Shown in pieces: positions 1-7,305 of a DNA stretch of 64,000 nt. Position numbers and translations under genes: made by a program. A model generated the notes under the pieces. It had not been told where the DNA came from. It did not search any database and saw nothing but the letters and a program-made list of their open reading frames with translations. How positions within the stretch are numbered: the first letter of the stretch is position 1; every line of letters begins with the position of its first letter. Origin of the DNA: Streptomyces sp. NBC_00390 (GTDB lineage Bacteria > Actinomycetota > Actinomycetes > Streptomycetales > Streptomycetaceae); NCBI RefSeq assembly GCF_036057275.1, contig NZ_CP107945.1, forward strand, positions 2,790,001 through 2,854,000, written 5' to 3'.

Positions 1-22
1 TTCGAATCCTGCCGGGGGCACC
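1..22 (+). tRNA. 3' end of a tRNA gene (cut by window edge)
   Basis: The first seven bases TTCGAAT form a T-loop. They are followed by a 3' T-stem strand CCTGC (8-12), an acceptor strand CGGGGGC (13-19), discriminator A20 and CC. The gene body lies outside the window, so the isotype cannot be read. A strong terminator hairpin follows at once, as expected behind a tRNA. Confidence 0.6.
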
Positions 23-175
23 CTGTATGAGGTGTCCAAAGACCCCGTCACCAGCGGAAACGCTGAGGCCGGGGTCTTCTTGCTTGCGCAGCCGTATGCC
101 GCTCGGAGCGGGCGTATGTCGGGGGCTGTGGACTATTCGTGGACAGGATCTTGGGACGTAAGCCCAGGTCGCACC
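8..175 (+). repeat. Att-like direct repeat, copy A (tRNA 3' end plus flank)
   Basis: Bases 8-34 are identical to 2959-2985 (27 bp covering the tRNA 3' end and a few bases beyond). Similarity continues, with increasing mismatches, through the terminator to about 175 (matching block CTGTGGACTATT). The core resembles a tyrosine-integrase attachment site in a tRNA gene. The longer diverged similarity also fits an old duplication of a tRNA locus. Confidence 0.7.
39..78 (+). terminator. Terminator behind the tRNA
   Basis: Outer stem AAGACCCCG (39-47) pairs with CGGGGTCTT (70-78). An inner stem CAGCG/CGCTG (52-56 / 61-65) is closed by a GAAA tetraloop. Confidence 0.7.
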
Positions 176-275
176 CAGGAATAGCGAAGGCCCCCCGACA
201 GGGCGAATTCCAGGGGCCTTGGAGCGTACCGCCTTGATCGTGGTACGCGTACCAACAGATCCTCGACGCGGAACC

Positions 276-572
276 TCAGCCGATGGTTTTGGCGATGATG
301 CGGTCCATCTCGTCCCGGCCGAAGGCTCGCAGGGTCGTGCTACGGACGTTGCCCAACCCGCCGGCCTGCAGGAGCGCTGCGGTGGCGGTCTCGTCGTCGG
401 GCGCTTCCATGACGACCACCATGTCGTACGGACCGACGGTCCAGTACTCGTTCAGGACCTTCACCCCGAGTTTTTGTGCCGCTGCGGCGAAGGCCTCGGC
501 GCGTTGCGGGGTGTCCTTGTAGCCGCGGACCCCCTGGTCGGTCCAGTTCAGCAGCGCAACGAACGTGGGCAT
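276..572 (-). CDS. GYD domain protein
   Basis: 98 residues, the usual size for a single GYD domain (ferredoxin-like fold, function unknown). Family hallmarks visible are the N-terminal MPTFVALLNWTDQGVRGYKD, the central ALLQAGGLGNVRSTTLRAF region and the ending DEMDRIIAKT. It is likely a small cytoplasmic dimer. The start is the only ATG that keeps the conserved N-terminus. It is transcribed leftwards toward the tRNA, and a perfect 7-bp inverted repeat lies about 55 bp upstream. No enzymatic role can be assigned from sequence. Confidence 0.85.
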   Translation of the reverse strand: MPTFVALLNWTDQGVRGYKDTPQRAEAFAAAAQKLGVKVLNEYWTVGPYDMVVVMEAPDDETATAALLQAGGLGNVRSTTLRAFGRDEMDRIIAKTIG

Positions 573-624
573 GATCCTTTACCCCTGTAAGTAGACACAA
601 CACGTCGTGGTCAATCGTGGGCAC

Positions 625-643
625 CATGCGCGTAATGCGCATG
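625..643. promoter_or_regulatory. Inverted repeat upstream of the GYD gene
   Basis: CATGCGC (625-631), five spacer bases, GCGCATG (637-643): a perfect 7-bp palindrome about 55 bp before the GYD start. Position and symmetry fit a dimeric repressor site; the regulator is unknown. Confidence 0.4.
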
Positions 644-985
644 AGAGGCGCATCTAAAGGAGTGACGGGAGCCGTCACATACTGCCTCGAGCGGTGGGCG
701 GCCCGTCGACACAAATGAAGGTGACACGGCAGCGAACGCGGACGGCAACGGCAGTCAGCAGTGCCCCCGGTACTCCTCGGCCGGTCGGCCTGGCTTCATG
801 GCCTTGCCCGACATACACCCCCAGGGCTTCGGCGTAGTCGGCTGGCGTCCGATTTGTGCTCAAGCGAGGCCAACTTCGACGAGATCAAGACGGTTCGCGC
901 CACCGCCATGCCATGGGAGGGGCGGCGGCGTCCCGCCACGGCGCGAACCCGCCGCCCCACCCTCCTTCTCAGCCCTTGCTTCACC

Positions 986-1022
986 TATCGACATTCGATA
1001 GATTCCCATCGCAACTCGATGG
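986..1022. promoter_or_regulatory. Paired ATCG-N5-CGAT operators
   Basis: Two palindromes, TATCGACATTCGATA (986-1000) and CCATCGCAACTCGATGG (1006-1022), share ATCG-N5-CGAT and sit exactly 21 bp apart, on one face of the helix. The second touches the ribosome site of the DUF2975 gene. A likely user is the XRE regulator encoded by the same operon, by inference from proximity. Confidence 0.55.
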
Positions 1023-1033
1023 AAGGATGGGCC

Positions 1034-1519
1034 ATGGGAAAGCTGACAGTGCGTGCGCTGCGCGCCGTGCTCGCGCTGGTGCTCGCCGGCACCGTGTTCG
1101 TACAGGCATTGATGGTGTGGGCGTTGGCCACCGACCCGGAGGACGGGTCGCTCCCGCTGACCCCGCTGCGCGTGATCACGATCCTGGGCATGGTGTCGGC
1201 GCAGGTCGCCCTGGTCTGCGTATGGCGACTGGTGACGATGGTGCGACGCGGAACCGTGTTCTCCCACGCCGCCTTCCGGTACGTGGACGGCGTGATCGGC
1301 GCGATCGTGGCGGCGGCCCTCGTGTGGTTCGCGGTCACGGCCCTCAATGCGCCGGGCCAGCGGGACGACCCTGGCGTCACCGTCATCATGGGCGGGGTTG
1401 GCGTGGCCATCCTGGGGGTCGCGCTCATCGTGCTCGTGCTGCGTATGCTGCTCGCCCAGGCCGTCGCACGCGACGTCGAAGCGGCGCAGATGCAGGCCGA
1501 GTTGGACGAGGTGATCTGA
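1034..1519 (+). CDS. DUF2975 four-helix membrane protein
   Basis: 161 residues with four hydrophobic segments (about residues 7-27, 41-65, 82-103 and 115-140) and a charged C-terminus (VEAAQMQAELDEVI). The layout matches DUF2975 proteins such as Bacillus YoaS, which are encoded beside a small XRE regulator. ATG at 1034 is chosen for the GGAAGGA ribosome site seven bases ahead. Its stop overlaps the start of the XRE gene by one base (TGATG), so the two are translationally coupled. It is probably an inner-membrane partner of that regulator; its ligand is unknown. Confidence 0.8.
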   Translation: MGKLTVRALRAVLALVLAGTVFVQALMVWALATDPEDGSLPLTPLRVITILGMVSAQVALVCVWRLVTMVRRGTVFSHAAFRYVDGVIGAIVAAALVWFAVTALNAPGQRDDPGVTVIMGGVGVAILGVALIVLVLRMLLAQAVARDVEAAQMQAELDEVI

Positions 1520-1740
1520 TGCCGATCGCCGTCGACATCGACGTGATGCTGGCCAGGCGGAAGATGTCCGTGGGCGAGCTCGCGGACCGCGTAGGGATCA
1601 CGCCCGCCAACCTGGCGGTACTCAAGAACGGCCGCGCCAAGGCGGTACGCTTCGCGACGCTCGCCGCGCTCTGCGAGGTGCTCAAGTGCCAGCCGGGCGA
1701 CCTGCTGCGCTGGGAGGCCGAGGACGCCGCCGGCGGATGA
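1519..1740 (+). CDS. Small XRE/Cro-type HTH regulator (YozG-like)
   Basis: 73 residues, little more than a helix-turn-helix domain. MSVGELADRVGITPANLAVLKNG gives helices 2 and 3, followed by TLAALCEVLKCQPGDLLRWE, the signature of the HTH_26/YozG group. It lies in one operon with the DUF2975 membrane protein, with a one-base overlap. The pairing is widespread in Gram-positive bacteria and is thought to act as a membrane-linked regulator; autoregulation through the palindromes at 986-1022 is inferred. The ending EAEDAAGG is normal for the family. Confidence 0.85.
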   Translation: MPIAVDIDVMLARRKMSVGELADRVGITPANLAVLKNGRAKAVRFATLAALCEVLKCQPGDLLRWEAEDAAGG

Positions 1741-2049
1741 CGTGCCCCAGGGCGGGCGTGAAAACGCCTGGCACCACCGGCCCGTGACACAACACCTGGA
1801 CCGCTCGTCCTCCTCGGACTCACATGATCACGACTGGGACGTCACGCGACTACGCCGCAGCCCTGGGGTTACAGCCGATGAGTTGGTGGTCCCCACGGCC
1901 GCAGCCATACAGATCGTGACCTCACCCGAGGCCCTCAGCTGCTGGCCAAGCGCCGCCTCCCCGCTGGACGAGGGTCACGATCGAGTCGTACTACCCCGCG
2001 GACGCGGAGAGCGCCGCATACTTCACGGGTCCCCGCTGACGAGGCGCCG
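1741..2049. other. Intergenic stretch, nothing recognised
   Basis: 309 bases between the XRE gene and the converging lipoprotein gene. An open frame crosses it on the + strand but has no ribosome site or family resemblance. I see no repeat or hairpin of note. Confidence 0.4.
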
Positions 2050-2715
2050 TCAGCTCGCGGTCCTGTCCGGGGCCTTGATCGGAGCACAGGGGAACCGGTC
2101 GTAGTCCACGCGGGCGTCCTTCGTGGGGCCGCACAGTTCGAACGAGGTGGCCGTCTCCGTGTCCGGCAGGCTGAACCCGATCACGCCGATCTTGGTCTCG
2201 CCGCGCTCCAGATCGGTGCCGCTGATGGTCTCGGTCCAGCTGGTGTTGCGCCACTCGCCGTCCGCTACCTGCTCGAGCCGGGTGCTGGGGTAGGCCTCGA
2301 AGTGGCAGACGTCCCTGTCCCCCCTGGGGCCGCACTTCTGCGTCGTCGACGTGAACTTCAGCCTGAGGTAGTCGAGCTTGACCTTCTCCACCCCGCGGTC
2401 GGCGAGCTCGCCGGTCACGGCGACGTACACGGCGACGAAGTGCTTTCCGGGGTCGGCCGACTTGCCGGCCAGTTCGGGTGTCCAGACGGTGTCCACGCCC
2501 TTCACCCGCACGCCGAGGTTCGTCCCCGGTTCGACGGTCACGAAGTCCTTGCCGGGGAAGTCAGCGAACTTGCTGAACGTGGGCGCGGAGACGGTCGGCG
2601 ACGACTCCGTGGTGGCGGTGCGCGCGTCGCTTTTGGCGTCGGTGCCGCCATCCGAACATCCCGCGATGAGCACGATGGAGCCCACGGCAAGCGCGGTCAC
2701 CTTGCGAGTCGACAC
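2050..2715 (-). CDS. Secreted lipoprotein of unknown function
   Basis: 221 residues from a GTG start with GAGGAG ribosome site (2718-2727). A type II signal peptide ends in the lipobox LIAGC, followed by a Ser/Thr-rich linker. The mature part (about residues 50-221) is a beta-rich extracellular domain of the kind found in many actinobacterial lipoproteins. Conserved-looking stretches are GKHFVAVYVAVTGEL and ETKIGVIGFSLPDTET. Two Cys pairs (KCGPRGDRDVC and CGPTKD...FPC) could form disulfides. A longer in-frame extension upstream lacks a signal peptide at its N-terminus and is rejected. Confidence 0.75.
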   Translation of the reverse strand: MSTRKVTALAVGSIVLIAGCSDGGTDAKSDARTATTESSPTVSAPTFSKFADFPGKDFVTVEPGTNLGVRVKGVDTVWTPELAGKSADPGKHFVAVYVAVTGELADRGVEKVKLDYLRLKFTSTTQKCGPRGDRDVCHFEAYPSTRLEQVADGEWRNTSWTETISGTDLERGETKIGVIGFSLPDTETATSFELCGPTKDARVDYDRFPCAPIKAPDRTAS

Positions 2716-3357
2716 GTAGCACTCCTCTGAGGTCAGGAAGGAAGGCCCCGCATCGTAGCCAGCCGGAGTGAACGCACAGGACGTCTCCAGAGGCCCCGCC
2801 CATCCGGAGCGTACGCCTCCGGTCCTTGCGGTCGGCGACGCCCCATCCGCAGACAGGGGAGACCTGGACCCCGGTCGGGCTGGCCCCCTCGGTGTACCGG
2901 ATGCCGCTGCCGTTCGGAGTGTGGCTGTGGCTGACCTTCCCCGAGCCGGACCTGCCTGCCTGCCGGGGGCACCCTGTATGAGGTGCCCAAAGACCCCGTC
3001 ATCAGCGGAAACGCTGAGGCCGGGGTCTTCGCGTACGTGCAGGCGTATGCAGCACTGAGCGGCCCTATGACGGGGTCTGTGGACTATTTGTGAACCCGAT
3101 CTTCGAGCATCTGCCCAGGTCATCCCATGCATGAGCATCGCCACGTCAGGCCGAGTTGCTCTTCACCAGGAGCTGCCTCGGATGCGGTCACAGGCTGGCG
3201 TGCCAGTGCCGCTCCAGATCGTCTGTGTCGAATACGCTGCGAAGACGTCCAGCCTGGCGTCCTTGATAACGCGTACGCGCATGGAAACGCGGCCCGGTGG
3301 CGGCCTCTTCACGTCGGCCCGGATGACGCAGCTGCCGGATGCAGGAAGGGGTGTGGC
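2716..3357. other. Intergenic region carrying the second att-like repeat
   Basis: 642 bases with no convincing gene. The notable content is repeat copy B with its terminator (2959-3125). Short frames over 3127-3360 only prefix the GNAT gene and carry no family sequence. Confidence 0.5.
2959..3125 (+). repeat. Att-like direct repeat, copy B
   Basis: 27 bp identical to 8-34, then a diverged continuation including a near-copy of the terminator (stem 2990-2998 / 3021-3029, GAAA loop kept). No tRNA body precedes it; the bases before 2959 do not match a T-loop. It is therefore a displaced tRNA 3' end, as left by site-specific integration or partial duplication. Confidence 0.7.
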
Positions 3358-3828
3358 ATGAGGTCCCCAGGCGTGCACCTACGGGAGATCACCGACGACA
3401 ACCGGGATGCCGTTCGTGCCCTCCGCGTACGAGGTGACCAGAAGCAGTTCGTCGCCTCCGTGTCCAAGTCGCTCAAGGAGGCGGCGAAGACGCCGGAGGC
3501 CAATCCCTGGTACCGCGCCCTGTACCGTGGCGATGAGCCAGTTGGCTTCGTGATGCTGTCGTGGAAACCGCAGGCTGGTCCTTACAAAGGGCGACACTTC
3601 CTCTGGCGCCTCCTCATCGACAAGCGGTACCAGAGGCGAGGAATCGGCCGAGAGGCGCTCACGCAGATCGCCGCCCTGGTTCGCGCGGACGGCGCCACCG
3701 AGCTGCTGACCAGCTACGAGCCCGGCGACGGCGAACCGTGGCCCTTCTACCAGAAGTTCGGGTTCGAGCCCACCGGGGAGATCGACGACGGCGAGATCGT
3801 TCTGCGGCTCGCCTTCCCCGCTCGGTGA
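3358..3828 (+). CDS. GNAT acetyltransferase
   Basis: 156 residues, one GNAT domain. The acetyl-CoA pyrophosphate loop is YQRRGIGREAL (motif A). It is preceded by the strand RHFLWRLLIDKRYQ, and the C-terminal YQKFGFEPTGEI is motif B. The N-terminus (VHLREITDDNRDAVRALRV) resembles diamine/spermidine acetyltransferases of the BltD type, but the substrate cannot be fixed. ATG 3358 is chosen for the AGGAAGGGG ribosome site eight bases upstream; longer forms lack one. A terminator follows at 3881-3906. Confidence 0.85.
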   Translation: MRSPGVHLREITDDNRDAVRALRVRGDQKQFVASVSKSLKEAAKTPEANPWYRALYRGDEPVGFVMLSWKPQAGPYKGRHFLWRLLIDKRYQRRGIGREALTQIAALVRADGATELLTSYEPGDGEPWPFYQKFGFEPTGEIDDGEIVLRLAFPAR

Positions 3829-3880
3829 GCTCGGGAAGCCGCAGACAAACAACCGATGGCACACGACCGAGAGACGACGA

Positions 3881-3906
3881 AGCCCCCGGCCTGTGGGCTG
3901 GGGGCT
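3881..3906 (+). terminator. Terminator after GNAT gene
   Basis: AGCCCCC (3881-3887) pairs with GGGGGCT (3900-3906), with partial inner pairing; it lies 52 bases past the GNAT stop. Confidence 0.5.
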
Positions 3907-4018
3907 AACGGCCTACGTGCGTGATCACTCGTATTCGCGCAGCGCGCCTACGCAACAGCCTGCAAGCTGTGGCCGGAAGTTGAGATCGTCAGCGCGTCCG
4001 CACCGGCAGGGCGGCAGC

Positions 4019-4348
4019 GTGTCCGTTCTCCCGCCGGACCGGGAGCGCCTGCGCATCCTCGAGACGTTCCTTGCCCTCAGCCTCGCCCGGGTCCGCGAGA
4101 GGATCACTTATCTGGAGCAGAAGGCCGCCATCCGCCGCCGCAGCCGGCTCGAGGTGACGCCTGACTGAGTGCTGGAGCGCGGCATCGGTCAGGGCGCTCC
4201 ACCGGTGGCGGTGCACGTCGGCGGCTGTCACATGGCGGGTAAGCGGGTGCACACGCTGCAGCGGGACCAGGCGGTGCGAGCGCTGGGCGAGGGTGTCGAG
4301 GCGTGCAGCCACTGCCGGCCGGACACCGCGCTGGGGGTGTTGGACTAG
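4019..4348 (+). pseudogene. DUF6233 gene interrupted by one in-frame TGA
   Basis: The N-terminal half begins at GTG 4019 (VSVLPPDRERLRILETFL...) and stops at TGA 4166-4168. In the same frame, without any indel, the sequence resumes as VLERGIGQGAPPVAVHVGGC and ends in the family signature CSHCRPDTALGVLD at TAG 4346. Streptomyces DUF6233 proteins normally carry a Trp after P-D at this point (PDW), so TGA most simply replaces a TGG Trp codon. The stop TAG overlaps the stop of the converging Ku gene on the same CTAG tetramer. Function of the family is unknown. Confidence 0.75.
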
Positions 4349-5241
4349 CCCGCGCGCTTCCTGCCGGTGGTCTTCTTCGCCGCTGCCTTCTTCGTGGTCT
4401 GCTTCTTGGCGGGGGTCTTCTTCGTCGCCTTCTTCTTCGGCATGTCGTGCACGGTGGCGTCCTCGCCGCGGGCCTCGCGCGCCTTCGCGACGGATTCGTT
4501 GAGCGCGGCCATGAGGTCGACGACCTGCCCGGCCGGCTGCTCCTCCCGCTCGGCCTTGGGCAGCTGCTCGCCGTGCGCCTTCGCCTCGATGACGTCCTCG
4601 AGCGCCTTGCGGTACTGGTCGGTGAGGTCGGGCATGTGCTCCTCGGTCATGGCGTCCATGAGCTCGAGCGCCTCGTCGATCTCCGCGTCCCCGAGTTCTA
4701 CCGGCGGCGGGGCGAGCTCTTCGGGTGAGCGGATCTCGTCGGGCCAGCGCATGGCGTGCAGCACGATCACGTCGCCCTTGACCCGCAGCAGTCCAAGGCG
4801 CTCTCTTCCGTGCCAGGCGAACTTCGCCACGGCGACCTTGGAGCTGCGCTCCAGGGCCTGGCGCAGCAGCTTGTACGGCTTCGCTGCGACGCCCTCGGCG
4901 GACAGGTAGTAGGAGTCGCCGATATGGATGGGGTCGATGCTGGAGGCCGGGACGAACGCGGCGATCTCGATGGCCTTTGCCGTGGGCAGCGGCATGCGCG
5001 CCAGCTCCTCGTCCGTCACGGGGACGAGGGTGTCGCGGTCGAGCTCGTACCCCTTGATGATCTCGTGGTCGCCGACCTGCTTGTCCTCCAGCTCGCAGAT
5101 CTTCCGGTAGCGGATCCGGCCGCCGTCCTCCAAGTGGATCTGCCGGAAGCTGATACTGCGGTCCTCGGTCGCGGACAGCACCTTGATCGGAATGGTGACC
5201 AGACCGAAGCTGATGGCACCGGACCAGACGGGGCGGGGCAT
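4345..5241 (-). CDS. ku: Ku DNA end-binding protein (first copy)
   Basis: 298 residues, the standard length of bacterial Ku, a homodimeric ring that binds double-strand break ends and recruits LigD. The core runs from MPRPVWSGAISFGLVTIPIKV to about residue 235, with typical RYRKICELEDKQV and AFVPASSIDPIHI. The C-terminal 45 residues are a Lys/Ala/Thr tail (KKKATKKTPAKK...), seen in actinobacterial Ku and likely to bind DNA. It stands alone; the ligase genes lie with the second Ku at 25-28 kb. Streptomyces commonly carry several Ku paralogues. Confidence 0.95.
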   Translation of the reverse strand: MPRPVWSGAISFGLVTIPIKVLSATEDRSISFRQIHLEDGGRIRYRKICELEDKQVGDHEIIKGYELDRDTLVPVTDEELARMPLPTAKAIEIAAFVPASSIDPIHIGDSYYLSAEGVAAKPYKLLRQALERSSKVAVAKFAWHGRERLGLLRVKGDVIVLHAMRWPDEIRSPEELAPPPVELGDAEIDEALELMDAMTEEHMPDLTDQYRKALEDVIEAKAHGEQLPKAEREEQPAGQVVDLMAALNESVAKAREARGEDATVHDMPKKKATKKTPAKKQTTKKAAAKKTTGRKRAG

Positions 5242-5362
5242 GACGAACCTCCACTGCGAGCCCCGAGCAGAGCCAGCCTACGGCGACACACCGAACCCGC
5301 CACATGGAGCTCAGCGCCTTCCGCCAGCCCGCGTCAGCCGGCCACCCCGCAACCATGGCGAT

Positions 5363-5641
5363 TCAGGAAGACCCGTCGGTTAGCTCTTCAAGCTGGTTGG
5401 CGCTGGCCAGGGTGTGGGGGTGGTCCTCGCCCAGCACCCGCCGTCAGCGTTCCAGGGTGTCCTCGGCCAGGATGCGTGCGGCCTCGACCTCCCCCAGCTC
5501 CCCCAGATCGACGGCCAGGTTGTAGGCGCTGGTCAGGGTCTGGGGGTGGTCCTCGCCCAGCACCCGCCGTCGGCGAGTCAGCGTGTCCTCGGTCAGGGTG
5601 TTCGCGTGCCTGCTCAATTCTGGGACCAGGCGTCGCAGCAA
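5363..5641 (-). pseudogene. TPR-protein C-terminal remnant with internal stop
   Basis: The frame reads TLTRRRRVLGEDHPQTLTSAYNLAVDLGELGEVEAARILAEDTLER, stops at TGA 5444-5446, and continues in frame RRVLGEDHPHTLASANQLEEL to 5363. These are two tandem TPR_12 units (RRxxLGEDHPxTLxSxxNLA) as found in Streptomyces NB-ARC/TPR proteins. TGA stands where an Arg codon is expected, so a CGA to TGA change is likely. Everything N-terminal to these repeats is missing. Confidence 0.7.
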
Positions 5642-5718
5642 CCCTCAGCCCCGCGAAAACGCCGTCTCGCATGATCACGCCGGGAGGAGACCCTGGACGT
5701 CTGTGTTCGCGCGCCACT

Positions 5719-5910
5719 TCAGCGGTCGGCGATGTCCTCGCGGAGGCCGTCGGAGAACTCCCACCACGACAGCGGAAGCCAGTCGCCGTTGACAAATGCA
5801 TCGACAGTCGCGCCGCGACCGCGGACAGTCACCGTCGTTCCGGGTGGGTATGTGGTGCCGGAGAGTCCGGGTACTGGGACGAGCAGGGTCCCGAGCCGTT
5901 GTGCTGCCAC
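5719..5910 (-). CDS. Small conserved-looking protein, function unknown
   Basis: 63 residues from a GTG with a purine-rich ribosome site (GGAGAGGGAGGG) just upstream. It looks like a single small beta domain: GTLLVPVPGLSGTTYPPGTTVTVRGRGATVDAFVNGDWLPLSWWEF. There is no signal peptide or membrane segment. It lies between the TPR remnant and the formaldehyde dehydrogenase promoter. The ribosome site and protein-like composition support a real gene; I do not recognise the family. Confidence 0.55.
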   Translation of the reverse strand: MAAQRLGTLLVPVPGLSGTTYPPGTTVTVRGRGATVDAFVNGDWLPLSWWEFSDGLREDIADR

Positions 5911-6080
5911 TTTCGCCCTCCCTCTCCTTTTCTCGGGTGTTACACCAAAGGGAAGATATTCCCCCCGAGATTACCGAGTTGTTTGTTGGCGCAGGCAGGA
6001 CAACCATGAGAGATGAGTCACGCGCAATGGCGGGCTGGGGGTGAAAAGCATATTGGACATCGCCGAGCGGAGGTACAGCC

Positions 6081-7214
6081 ATGAAGGCCGTCGTGTACAA
6101 GGAACCGTTCACCGTGGCGGTCGAAGATGTTGAAAAGCCCAAGACTCAGCATCCGAACGACGTCATCGTACGGATCACCTCAAGCGCGATCTGCGGCTCC
6201 GACCTGCACATGTACGAGGGCCGTACCGCGGCCGAGCCAGGCATAGTCTTCGGCCACGAGAACATGGGAGTCATCGAGGAGATCGGCCAGGGCGTCACCT
6301 CTCTCAGGGAGGGCGACCGCGTGGTCATGCCCTTCAATGTCGCCTGCGGGTTCTGCACCAATTGTGTCGAGGGATTCACCGGATTCTGTCAGACCGTCAA
6401 CCCCGGCTTCGCGGGTGGCGCTTACGGCTATGTCGCCATGGGGCCCTGGCCAGGCGGCCAGGCGGAATACCTACGCGTTCCCTACGCCGACTTCAACTGC
6501 CTGAAGCTACCGCCGGGAAACGAGCACGAGACCGACTTCATACTGCTCGCCGACATCTTCCCGACCGGATACCACGGCTGTGAACTCGCCCAGGTCCGCC
6601 CGGGTGAGAGCGTCGCCGTTTACGGCGGCGGGCCGGTAGGGCTGATGGCCGCCTACTCGGCCCTGCTGCGCGGTGCGAAGAAGGTGTTCGTCGTGGACCG
6701 GGTTCCCGAGCGGCTGGAGAAGGCCCGGGAGATCGGCGCGATTCCGATCAACTTCGCCGAGGGCGATCCCGTGGAGCAGATCAAGGAGCAGACCGAGGGC
6801 GTCGGCACGGACAAGGGCGTGGACGCCGTCGGCTACCAGGCGATGGCGCGCGGTACTGAGCGCGAGGAGCCGGCGACCGTCCTGAACTCGCTCGTCGGAA
6901 CGGTCCGGGCCACTGGAGCGCTGGGTGTGCCCGGCCTCTACGTCCCGGCCGATCCCGGAGGCCCTGACGAGCAGGCCAGACACGGCATGCTCCTCGTCTC
7001 GATCGGCAAGCTCTTCGAGAAGGGCCTGCGGATGGGTACGGGGCAGTGCAACGTGAAGCGCTACAACCGGCACCTGCGCGACATGATCATCGAAGGCCGG
7101 GCGAAGCCGAGCTTCGTCGTCTCGCATGAACTGCCTTTGGACCAGGCGCCGTCGGCGTACGACAAGTTCGACAAGCGGATCGAGGGCTACACGAAGGTCG
7201 TGCTGCACCCGTAG
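6081..7214 (+). CDS. Glutathione-independent formaldehyde dehydrogenase-type Zn alcohol dehydrogenase
   Basis: 377 residues, medium-chain dehydrogenase family. It oxidises formaldehyde or related alcohols with NAD(P), in the cytoplasm. Catalytic zinc ligands are Cys38 (ICGSD) and His59-Glu60 (GHEN). The structural zinc cysteines 89, 92, 95 and 103 are all present. The nucleotide-binding loop is VYGGGPVGLMAA, followed by VVDR. The insert VGTDKGVDAVGYQA and the long QARHGMLLVSIGKLFEKGL section are typical of the Pseudomonas FdhA group. GGAGGT ribosome site seven bases before ATG. It is a single gene; detoxification is inferred from the family. Confidence 0.9.
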   Translation: MKAVVYKEPFTVAVEDVEKPKTQHPNDVIVRITSSAICGSDLHMYEGRTAAEPGIVFGHENMGVIEEIGQGVTSLREGDRVVMPFNVACGFCTNCVEGFTGFCQTVNPGFAGGAYGYVAMGPWPGGQAEYLRVPYADFNCLKLPPGNEHETDFILLADIFPTGYHGCELAQVRPGESVAVYGGGPVGLMAAYSALLRGAKKVFVVDRVPERLEKAREIGAIPINFAEGDPVEQIKEQTEGVGTDKGVDAVGYQAMARGTEREEPATVLNSLVGTVRATGALGVPGLYVPADPGGPDEQARHGMLLVSIGKLFEKGLRMGTGQCNVKRYNRHLRDMIIEGRAKPSFVVSHELPLDQAPSAYDKFDKRIEGYTKVVLHP

Positions 7215-7305
7215 CGGGTCCTTCGGTTTGCCCGGTTGCGTTCGCCCCCCGGCTGCGGGTCACGGAGGAACACCGGGCGGTGGCCACGCGCCATGAGAAG
7301 CGCCG

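Larger units (their letters stand above)
573..1033. other. Divergent intergenic region between GYD and DUF2975 genes
   Basis: The 460 bases hold the two control elements listed separately (625-643 and 986-1022). The rest (about 660-980) shows no convincing gene; its open frames have no ribosome site and no recognisable sequence. Confidence 0.5.

Noticed and set aside
1742..2104. Possible 120-codon gene after the XRE regulator
   Set aside because: No ribosome site, no recognisable family, and it overlaps the 3' end of the lipoprotein gene.
3127..3357. N-terminal extension of the GNAT gene
   Set aside because: The extension overlaps the att-like repeat flank, lacks GNAT sequence, and a good ribosome site lies just before ATG 3358.
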